A stretch of DNA of 32,003 nt from positions 1 to 32,003 of the forward strand of contig JBCCER010000031.1 of the NCBI GenBank assembly GCA_039030175.1. The letters are read 5' to 3'. Position 1 is the stretch's first letter. Each line of letters starts with the position of its first letter. The notes under the pieces were generated by a model, which saw only the letters and a program-made list of their open reading frames with translations, searched no databases and was not told the origin of the DNA. This document shows, piece by piece, positions 1 to 6,431 of the stretch. The position numbers and the translations under genes were made by a program. This DNA comes from JANQGH01 sp039030175 (GTDB lineage: Bacteria; Pseudomonadota; Alphaproteobacteria; DSM-16000; Inquilinaceae).

Positions 1-132
1 ACGCCGCGCGGCGCCTTCTGCATGATGGGGGTCTGCCAGGAATGTGTTGCCTGGGTCGACGGAGTGTGGCGTCAAACCTGTCAAACCTATGTTGCCGACG
101 GCATGGAGATCGAGTTGGATCGCACGCCATGA
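1..132 (+). CDS. [2Fe-2S]-binding subunit of a flavin amine dehydrogenase (5' truncated)
   Basis: The last 43 codons of a gene that begins before the window. The fragment contains C-x4-C-x2-C followed by a fourth Cys (FCMMGVCQEC...RQTC), the cluster pattern of the Fer2_4 ferredoxin domain in HcnA-like proteins and in the small subunit of D-hydroxyproline or opine dehydrogenases. It would pass electrons between the two flavin subunits encoded just downstream. Its TGA overlaps the next ATG (ATGA at 129-132), which implies translational coupling and a shared complex. The same domain reappears as residues 24-105 of the fused protein at 6432-9410. The subunit type is clear; the substrate is inferred. 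Confidence 0.8.
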   Translation, partial: TPRGAFCMMGVCQECVAWVDGVWRQTCQTYVADGMEIELDRTP

Positions 133-1604
133 CCGTGCCGCTATCATCCCAGCGGGCAACGAGAAGCGTCGACGTTGCCATTGTCGGTGCAGGCCCCGCC
201 GGAGGAACTGCCGCACTGACCGTCAGATCGTCTGGGCTTAGCGTCACGCTCATTGACGAGGCGCCGTTGCCGGGCGGGCAAGTCTGGCGGGCGCTGCCTA
301 CAACATTGGACTCGGGCAATGATCGATCGCCGGATCGCGTCGGCGGCGATACTCTCCGGGCGGCGCTAAGCGACAGCGACGTCGATTGGCGCAGCGATCG
401 TCGCGTGTGGTCGGTGTTGCGTGAGGATCAGGGGTTTCGTGTCGATGCGATCGGCCCATCCGGTAGTGAGACCTTCCTTGCACCGTCGCTCATCGTCGCG
501 TCTGGTACCCACGAACGCACGGTTCCGTTTCCCGGTTGGACGTTGCCGGGCGTTACGGGTTTGGCGGCCGCCACAATCTTGCTGAAAGCTCAACATGTGC
601 TGCCCGGGCAACGCGTGGTCGTGGCCGGCGCAGGGCCTCTGCTTGCTGCTGTCACGGCCGGGATCTTGAAGGCGGGCGGCGAAGTAGCTGCAATCGTTGA
701 CCTGAACGGCAGCCTCGACTGGTTGAGCGCATCGGGCGCGATACTCACACGGCCGGCCTTGGCCGCACGCGGTGTCGGCTGGATCCGCCAGATCGTGAGC
801 GCGCGGACACCCTTTTACCGCCGTCACTGTGTGATTGCCGCAGAGGGAGATACGGAACTAAGCTCTGTGAGGATTGCGCCGGTCGATGCAACCGGCGCTC
901 CTCAGCCCAACGGGCATATCGACATCGCAGCCGATAGCCTCGTGATCGGCAACGGTCTTGTTCCCGCCACCGAAATCACCCGCCTGCTTCGTGCCGAACA
1001 CAAGTTTGATCGAAACCTTGGCGGCTGGTGCCCCGTCCTAGACGGGGCGGGTCGAACCTCAATAGATGGTCTGTATGTTGCGGGAGATGGCGGCGGTGTC
1101 CTTGGGGTCGATGCCGCGACTGTTAGCGGAAGGCAGGTCGCGGAAGCCGTAGCAGAAGATGCAAAGGCGCCAGCCGGTCGATCTGGAAGCAGTCAGTCGT
1201 CCCGAACCCTGCCGCGATTTGGCGCGGCTCTGGCCCATTTGGCGCGGCTGCGCCCAGCGCAGGTTTCCGCGATCCCAGCCGAGACCGTGGTCTGTCGGTG
1301 CGAAGATGTGACACGCAACGAGATCGATGCGGCGATCAGCGAGGGAGCCGACGAGGTCAACCAGATCAAACATTTCACTCGGTGCGGCATGGGGCCATGT
1401 CAGGGCCGCTTTTGCGGCGACATCGTTGCTGAGTTACTTGCCTTGGATCGGGCCGGAACTGATGACGAGGCGACGGTCGATCGCGCCCGAGCCCAGATCG
1501 GAAGCTGGACGGCGCGCGTTCCGCTGCGCCCTGTCGCCCTCGATGCGCTGATCGGGGATTTTGACTACGCCGACATCCCGGTTCCGCCGCCGGCGCCCTT
1601 GTAG
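129..1604 (+). CDS. FAD/NAD(P)-type oxidoreductase subunit with C-terminal BFD-like [2Fe-2S] domain (HcnB/OoxA-like)
   Basis: A 491-residue alpha-type subunit of a heteromeric amine or imino-acid dehydrogenase. The start at 129 is chosen because it overlaps the preceding stop (ATGA) and sits 12 residues before the Rossmann motif VAIVGAGPAGG (GxGxxG at residues 20-25); an open frame extends upstream but only antisense to the ferredoxin gene's sense. A second dinucleotide-binding motif (VVVAGAGPLL) lies near residue 165. The C-terminal region, about residues 387-435, has CRC...RCGMGPCQGRFC, the four-Cys BFD-like cluster. This layout matches HcnB, OoxA and the large subunit of D-hydroxyproline dehydrogenase. 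The neighbouring DHDPS-family gene favours an imino-acid or opine substrate over glycine. The family is secure; the substrate is inferred. Confidence 0.88.
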   Translation: MTVPLSSQRATRSVDVAIVGAGPAGGTAALTVRSSGLSVTLIDEAPLPGGQVWRALPTTLDSGNDRSPDRVGGDTLRAALSDSDVDWRSDRRVWSVLREDQGFRVDAIGPSGSETFLAPSLIVASGTHERTVPFPGWTLPGVTGLAAATILLKAQHVLPGQRVVVAGAGPLLAAVTAGILKAGGEVAAIVDLNGSLDWLSASGAILTRPALAARGVGWIRQIVSARTPFYRRHCVIAAEGDTELSSVRIAPVDATGAPQPNGHIDIAADSLVIGNGLVPATEITRLLRAEHKFDRNLGGWCPVLDGAGRTSIDGLYVAGDGGGVLGVDAATVSGRQVAEAVAEDAKAPAGRSGSSQSSRTLPRFGAALAHLARLRPAQVSAIPAETVVCRCEDVTRNEIDAAISEGADEVNQIKHFTRCGMGPCQGRFCGDIVAELLALDRAGTDDEATVDRARAQIGSWTARVPLRPVALDALIGDFDYADIPVPPPAPL

Positions 1605-1612
1605 CGGTTGAT

Positions 1613-2752
1613 TTGCAAGTGCCTTCCGATTTCGATGCGATGGTGATTGGCGGCGGCCTGCTGGGCGCCACGGCGGCACTGTTTCTAGCGCGTGGCGGCA
1701 TGCGCGTTGCGCTGTTCGAACGCGGGCCCCTCTGCCGCGAGGCGTCAGGTACCAATGCCGGTACACTTACGATGCAAATGACGAGGGTCGCCCTAATCCC
1801 GTTCGCGCTGGAAGGCCACGCCATGTGGAAGAGCGCTCGCGATTGGCTCGGCCACGATGTCGGCATGGTCACTTGCGACGGGCTCTCGCTGGCCTTTACA
1901 GAGCAGGAAGCGGAGCTCTTGAGTGACCGCGCCACCAAGAGACGCGAGGCTGGGGCGCCGATTTCGCTGCTCACTCCTGAAGAGGCGCAAGAGGTCGAAC
2001 CAGGCATATCGCCGGACATCCTGCTCGCCGGCCATTGTCCGGTGGATGGCTTTACCGCGGCCTATGAGACCGGCAAGGCGTTTCGGGTCGCTCTGCTTGA
2101 GGCGGGCGTTGCGGTCTACGAACATACGCCGGCCAGCCGCGTTGAAGCGGAGGATGTGGGCTACTCGGTAATCTCGGAAAGCCAGGGGACTACACGCGGG
2201 CGGCGCCTCATCCTTGCAGGCGGGGTCTGGATCGAACCGATGCTCGCCTGGCTGGGTGTCCAACTTCCGATCAAGACGCTTGTCAATCAATTGGTCGTCA
2301 CGGAACGCATGGCCCCTATCATGCGTACGGTCGTCGGCATTGCCAGCGGTTTGCTGTCGCTCAAGCAATATTCCAATGGAACCGTCCTTATCGGCGGTGG
2401 CTGGCAAGGGATCGGCAATAGAGAAGAGGGCGGTTACGCCCTGCGCCCCGAGGCGCTGATAGGTAATGTGCGGCTGGCGTGTCACGCCATTCCGGCATTA
2501 AGGGGTGCACGTCTTGCCCGCGCATGGGCAGGGCTAGAGGCGGAAACCGACGACGCCTTGCCGGCCGTGGGTCCCGTCCCCGGCCACGACGACGCCTATG
2601 TCTGCGGCAGCGTCCATTCCGGCTACACCAGCGGTCTCGCCATTGCTCGTCATCTGGCCGCGCACATTTTGGGCGAGGGCCCTGGCCCCGAGCTCTTTCC
2701 CATTGACCGACTCCTCCAGCACACCGTTCCAACCTCAACGCGGGAGACCTGA
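1613..2752 (+). CDS. DAO-family FAD-dependent dehydrogenase subunit (HcnC/OoxB-like)
   Basis: A 379-residue catalytic flavin subunit of the D-amino-acid oxidase superfamily. The N-terminus has the FAD-binding motif MVIGGGLLGATAALFLARGG followed by the conserved EASGTNAG stretch. The C-terminus has GxxxxxDDALPAVGPVPG and HSGYTSGLA, typical of DAO proteins. It starts 8 bases after the preceding subunit. The start is TTG at 1613 or GTG at 1619; neither has a good Shine-Dalgarno, so the N-terminus is uncertain by two residues. With the two upstream genes it makes a three-subunit dehydrogenase expected to oxidise the C-N bond of an amino or imino acid. The C-terminal half of the fused protein at 6432-9410 is its paralogue. 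Confidence 0.87.
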   Translation: MQVPSDFDAMVIGGGLLGATAALFLARGGMRVALFERGPLCREASGTNAGTLTMQMTRVALIPFALEGHAMWKSARDWLGHDVGMVTCDGLSLAFTEQEAELLSDRATKRREAGAPISLLTPEEAQEVEPGISPDILLAGHCPVDGFTAAYETGKAFRVALLEAGVAVYEHTPASRVEAEDVGYSVISESQGTTRGRRLILAGGVWIEPMLAWLGVQLPIKTLVNQLVVTERMAPIMRTVVGIASGLLSLKQYSNGTVLIGGGWQGIGNREEGGYALRPEALIGNVRLACHAIPALRGARLARAWAGLEAETDDALPAVGPVPGHDDAYVCGSVHSGYTSGLAIARHLAAHILGEGPGPELFPIDRLLQHTVPTSTRET

Positions 2753-2755
2753 ATC

Positions 2756-3709
2756 GTGTCCATTGATCGGACTTCGGCCGATGCCCCCTATCGGGGTGTT
2801 TTTGCCTCCACGCCCTGTCCAATGACCCCGGATCTCTCGATCGATCGCGGCAGCCTGCGCCGTATGCTCAACCATTTGGTCGAACAGCCGGGCATTGAAG
2901 GTTTCCTCATCAATGGGCACGCCGGGGAGAATGTCTCGATGTCGCCGGCCGATCAGTTGGACGTTGCCCGGATTGCTATGGATGCGGTCGGCGAGCGCTG
3001 TCGTATTATGGCCGGCGTGAACATTGAGGGCGATGAAGCGGCCGCCGCTCATGCTGCCGCGTTGGAGCGACTGGGCATCCATTCGATGCTTGTCTTCCCG
3101 CCGACCAACGACTCTGGGATCAGCGATACCAAGACCGCGGTGGGTCATCACAGCGCAATCATCGAGGCGACCAATGTGCCGGTGCTGTTGTTCCAGGCAG
3201 CAATTCACACGGCAGATTTGGCCTATAGCCCTGAAACGCTGGCCGCATTGGTCCAGTTGCCAAGAGTTGTTGGTATCAAAGAGGGCAGTTGGGAAGTTGC
3301 GACTTATGAGGCCAATCGTCGGCTCGTACAGTCCGTCGCGCCCCATGTCTCGGTTATGGGATCCGGCGACGAGCATCTATTCACCAGCGCCTGTATCGGC
3401 AGCGAAGGTGCAATTGTTAGCCTCGCATCGGTGACGCCGAAGCCAATCGTGCGCATGCTCGCTGCCGTCGATGCGGGCGACCTGACGATGGCCCGCTTTT
3501 GGCATGCCCGCATCTACCCCATCGCCTTGGCGATTTACGACGATCCATCCAGCAACAGGACCAATGCCAAGCTAAAGGCCTGCCTAGTGGCGCAGGGTCT
3601 GATCGACCATGACGACCTATTGCCACCGGCGTTCGTTGCGACCGCCGAAGAGCGTGAGGTTCTTTCTGCGGCTCTTGCGGAAGCGGCAGACGAGCCGCCG
3701 CCGCAATAG
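2756..3709 (+). CDS. Dihydrodipicolinate synthase-family lyase/deaminase, lacking the usual catalytic Tyr
   Basis: A 317-residue (beta/alpha)8 protein of the DapA/NanA family. GTG at 2756 is preceded by GGGAGA and lies 3 bases after the DAO gene. The Schiff-base lysine is in VVGIKEG (K175), and GHAGE (54-58) replaces the usual GTTGE. At the place of the family Tyr (normally YNxP) the sequence is VPVLLFQAA, with Phe at about residue 146. In hydroxyproline catabolism a DapA-family enzyme deaminates the cyclic imine made by the D-hydroxyproline dehydrogenase, and the order here fits that pairing. Loss of the Tyr means this exact activity should not be assumed. It ends 12 bases from the convergent permease gene. 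Confidence 0.85.
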   Translation: MSIDRTSADAPYRGVFASTPCPMTPDLSIDRGSLRRMLNHLVEQPGIEGFLINGHAGENVSMSPADQLDVARIAMDAVGERCRIMAGVNIEGDEAAAAHAAALERLGIHSMLVFPPTNDSGISDTKTAVGHHSAIIEATNVPVLLFQAAIHTADLAYSPETLAALVQLPRVVGIKEGSWEVATYEANRRLVQSVAPHVSVMGSGDEHLFTSACIGSEGAIVSLASVTPKPIVRMLAAVDAGDLTMARFWHARIYPIALAIYDDPSSNRTNAKLKACLVAQGLIDHDDLLPPAFVATAEEREVLSAALAEAADEPPPQ

Positions 3710-3721
3710 CTGAATCAGGGG

Positions 3722-4423
3722 TTAGTAGCTCTCCGCGATCTGAACCTTGCTATAGGCCTTGCCGTAATGCGCTTCGATGCGGCGTTGAACGATATCCCAA
3801 AGCGTGGTCAGGATCAGATAGTAGATCGCGGCGACCGCGAACAGTTCGAGCACCAAGAACCGCTCCTGAATCAGGATTTGCGTCCTCCGGAGGATCTCTT
3901 CCATCGAGATCACCGACGTGATGGACGTCGTTTTCAACAGGCCGTTCACACTATTGCCGAGCGTCGGGATGATGATCCGCGTCGCCTGGGGCATGACAAC
4001 ATAGCGCATGACTTGGGCCGGGCTAAGGCCAAGTGCCTTGCCCGCATTGCTTTGGCCCGCCGGTACGGCGAGAACGCCGCTGCGGATGATTTCCGCCAGA
4101 TAGGCCGCCTCGTTGAGGATCAAGCCCAGCAGCGCTGATTCCAGAACGCTGAACCGAATGCCGGTGGCCAGCGGCAGCCCGGTATAGATGATCAACAACT
4201 GAACCAGCAGTGGCGTGCCGCGGAACACCCAGATGTAGAACTGGGCGAAAATCGAGATCGGCCGATAAGGCGCGATGCGCATCATCGCCAGACCCGCGCC
4301 CAGCACCAAACCGCCGGCGATGGCTGCTGCCGTCAGGCCGATCGTGGTCAGGACCCCATACAGCAGGAACTCGTTGAACAGATAATCTTGAAATCCTTGC
4401 CAGTCCCACGCCCCATCTTGCAT
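3722..4423 (-). CDS. Polar amino-acid ABC transporter permease (HisM/GlnP family)
   Basis: A 233-residue inner-membrane permease of the HisM/ArtQ/GlnP type. Several hydrophobic segments are visible, including one at about residues 20-45. The EAA loop is NAGKALGLSPAQVMRYVVMPQA, which docks the ATPase. It lies downstream of the binding-protein gene on the same strand, separated by a 116-base gap with a strong hairpin. Only one permease is present, so either it forms a homodimer or its partner lies elsewhere. The likely ATPase is at 9418-10146 on the other strand. The substrate is probably an amino or imino acid. Confidence 0.9.
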   Translation of the reverse strand: MQDGAWDWQGFQDYLFNEFLLYGVLTTIGLTAAAIAGGLVLGAGLAMMRIAPYRPISIFAQFYIWVFRGTPLLVQLLIIYTGLPLATGIRFSVLESALLGLILNEAAYLAEIIRSGVLAVPAGQSNAGKALGLSPAQVMRYVVMPQATRIIIPTLGNSVNGLLKTTSITSVISMEEILRRTQILIQERFLVLELFAVAAIYYLILTTLWDIVQRRIEAHYGKAYSKVQIAESY

Positions 4424-4453
4424 GCGGTCTTCCTCCGTGTTGGCGGCAAATGA

Positions 4454-4490
4454 AAACGCCGCGCCTACCGGAGCGGCAGACGCGGCGTTT
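4454..4490 (-). terminator. Intercistronic hairpin (attenuator or mRNA-stabilising)
   Basis: AAACGCCGCG at 4454-4463 pairs perfectly with CGCGGCGTTT at 4481-4490: a 10-bp stem with a 17-base loop. On the minus transcript it follows the binding-protein gene and precedes the permease, and the descending arm ends in TTTT. This position is typical for elements that make the binding protein more abundant than the permease. The stem is seen directly; the function is inferred. Confidence 0.6.
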
Positions 4491-4539
4491 CGTTACATGC
4501 GGTTCCGCTTTGATCTAGCTCAGACGATCGGTCGAGGCA

Positions 4540-5388
4540 TCAATCGTTCGGGCCGCGAATGATGAACGGCGAAGTGTTGGTGAGAAGGCCGTACTCTTCA
4601 AACAACGCCTGGTAACTGCCGTCTTCCATCATGTCGTTGAGAACACCCAGGACGGCTTCGGCGAGTTCCTCATTGGCCATGGCGAGAGCGACGGGCGTGG
4701 GGAACAGGCCAGCGATAGCGCGGTCGAATTCACCGCGTGCGGCATACTCCGCAGCCGTTGCGTCGATACTGACAGTGGCGTCGGTTTGGCCGGCGCGTAG
4801 GGCCTGGTAGGCGGTCGCGAAATTGTCAAACGTACGCACGTCGATGGCGTCGAGCCCTTGCGACTGCAGTTCTTCGTTCAACTCGCCCAGCTTGGCCTCT
4901 TCAAAGCCACCGATCTCAACCCCGACTGTCTTGCCGGCCAAATCTGTCGGCTCGTTAATGCCTAGTGGGTTGCCGGCTGCAACGGAGATGCTGATCGCCT
5001 GGGACTCGTAAGGGATCATCTCCATCATTTCGGCACGTTCCGGTGTCCAAAAGATGCCGGTATTGATGACGTCCCACCGGCCGGCTTGCAGGCCGGGGAT
5101 CATCGCGGAGAACTCGATCCGGATGTATTCGGGCTCCAGGCAAAGCCGGCTGGCAACCTCGTTGCCAAGCGTGATGCGCATCCCCTGGAGGTCGCCGTTG
5201 GAGTCGACGAATTGCATGGGTGGCAAGGTCGGGTTGGTCGACATGACGAGCGTGCCTGGCTCAATCAGCGCATCGTCGGAGACGGCCGGCTCGCAATCCT
5301 GCGCCGAGGCGGTGGTTGCGCCCAACAGTGCCATCGAGGCCGCTCCCAGAAGGGCCGTTGCGATTGTGGTCCGTTTTGTCGTGATCAT
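4540..5388 (-). CDS. Periplasmic amino-acid-binding protein (SBP_bac_3 family)
   Basis: A 282-residue substrate-binding protein. I chose ATG at 5388 rather than the ATG 12 bases upstream, because GGAGA lies five bases before it. The N-terminus is a Sec signal peptide: MITTKR, a hydrophobic run and cleavage after ATASA or nearby (TTASA|QD). The mature part shows family-3 features, such as LQAGRWDVINTGIFWTPERAEMM, GKTVGVEIGG and ALRAGQTDATVSI. It follows the DHDPS-family gene by 17 bases and precedes the permease. It probably captures the amino or imino acid that the dehydrogenases of this region consume. Confidence 0.9.
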   Translation of the reverse strand: MITTKRTTIATALLGAASMALLGATTASAQDCEPAVSDDALIEPGTLVMSTNPTLPPMQFVDSNGDLQGMRITLGNEVASRLCLEPEYIRIEFSAMIPGLQAGRWDVINTGIFWTPERAEMMEMIPYESQAISISVAAGNPLGINEPTDLAGKTVGVEIGGFEEAKLGELNEELQSQGLDAIDVRTFDNFATAYQALRAGQTDATVSIDATAAEYAARGEFDRAIAGLFPTPVALAMANEELAEAVLGVLNDMMEDGSYQALFEEYGLLTNTSPFIIRGPND

Positions 5389-5405
5389 GTCAGTCTCCAT
5401 GTTCG

Positions 5406-6338
5406 TTATTGCAGTGATTGGTGGCCGGCTGCGCCGACGGGCGAGTCCATCGGCGGTTGCGACCGCTGAAACGCGGCAATATCGACGGCAAGCGCCGCGC
5501 GTTCGCTCTCAGGCAACGGCAACCGCGGCGGCCGCGGATCGCCGGCTGGCATACCCATGATTTTGAAGCCCGCCTTGGTCGCCGAGACGTAGCGATGTCC
5601 ACCGACCCACCGAACGATTGGCAGCATTCGCCGGTAAAGGGCGAGGGCACCGTCCCGGTCATGGCGGTCGACGGCAAGCGTGAACAGATCGGCCGATTCA
5701 CGGGGGATCAGGTTGGAGCAGACAGCCACCCAGCCGATCGCGCCGAGCCAAAAGGACTCATAGCCGAGCACTCCGGCGAATACGTCCATTCGATCGCCAC
5801 ACAGCTCCACGATGTCGCGGACCCGTGTCACCTCAAGGGTCGATTCCTTGACCGATGTCACGGTAGAGATCTGGCTCAGGCGCGCGATCATGGGCGGCAG
5901 GATGTCGATATTCGCCACAGCCGGGTTGTTGTAGACCATGATCGGAATCGAGATCGCCTCGCCGATCCGCCGGTAATGTTCGAACAGCTCATCGTCGGTA
6001 GGGCTGCTGTAGAACGGCGGAATGATCATCACGCCATCGGCCCCGAAGCGCTCCGCTTCCTGGGACAGCTCGATAACGTCGAGTGTCGACTCAGCACCCG
6101 TTCCAATCAAAACCGGCGCCCGGCCGGCGGCCTCCTGAACGCAAATCTCGACGATTTCCTGGCGTTCTTCCCGGCTGACGGAAAGGAATTCACCGGTACT
6201 CCCCAGCGGGATGAGGCCGTGGATCCCTTCTTCGATCTGCCAGTTCACAAGCTGCCGCAGCCTCGGTGCGTCGACACTCGAGCCGTCGCCAGTGAATGGG
6301 GTGATGATGACCGTATACGTCCCACGGAATCGCTTCAT
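5406..6338 (-). CDS. Dihydrodipicolinate synthase-family lyase (canonical active site)
   Basis: A 310-residue DapA/NanA-family protein and the first gene of the minus-strand block. ATG at 6338 is preferred over a TTG one codon upstream. Key residues are visible: GSTGE (46-50), Tyr136 in MVYNNP and the Schiff-base Lys164 in VTSVKES. Unlike its paralogue at 2756-3709 it keeps the Tyr. Reactions possible for this family include retro-aldol cleavage of 2-keto acids and deamination of pyrroline-hydroxycarboxylate. It is divergent from the fused dehydrogenase with a 93-base shared promoter, so the two are probably co-regulated. It need not be the lysine-biosynthetic DapA, because the context is catabolic. 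Confidence 0.88.
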   Translation of the reverse strand: MKRFRGTYTVIITPFTGDGSSVDAPRLRQLVNWQIEEGIHGLIPLGSTGEFLSVSREERQEIVEICVQEAAGRAPVLIGTGAESTLDVIELSQEAERFGADGVMIIPPFYSSPTDDELFEHYRRIGEAISIPIMVYNNPAVANIDILPPMIARLSQISTVTSVKESTLEVTRVRDIVELCGDRMDVFAGVLGYESFWLGAIGWVAVCSNLIPRESADLFTLAVDRHDRDGALALYRRMLPIVRWVGGHRYVSATKAGFKIMGMPAGDPRPPRLPLPESERAALAVDIAAFQRSQPPMDSPVGAAGHQSLQ

Positions 6339-6388
6339 CAACTTGAGCTCTTGCCTCTCTCAGTGGTCCGGCGCCTGGTTATTTTTTC

Positions 6389-6396
6389 TGTATACA
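6389..6396. promoter_or_regulatory. Candidate GntR/FCD operator in the divergent promoter 6339-6431
   Basis: TGTATACA at 6389-6396 is a perfect palindrome in an A/T-rich stretch between the two divergent operons. The form resembles the TNGTNNNACNA-like sites of the FadR/FCD branch of GntR regulators, and a GntR/FCD gene lies in the plus-strand operon (11215-11886). A second GTATAC palindrome (CGTATACG, 6312-6319) lies inside the start of the DHDPS gene. The assignment is inference from proximity and sequence form. Confidence 0.35.
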
Positions 6397-6431
6397 ATGA
6401 AAATATCGACTATGCTAACGCAAAGTGAGGC

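Noticed and set aside
1793..2485. A 230-codon minus-strand frame
   Set aside because: It lies fully inside the DAO-type gene and has no recognisable domain; it is a high-G+C shadow frame.
5418..6428. A 336-codon open frame on the plus strand
   Set aside because: It is antisense to the well-supported DHDPS-family gene and its composition is His/Asp/Arg-rich shadow sequence with no motif.
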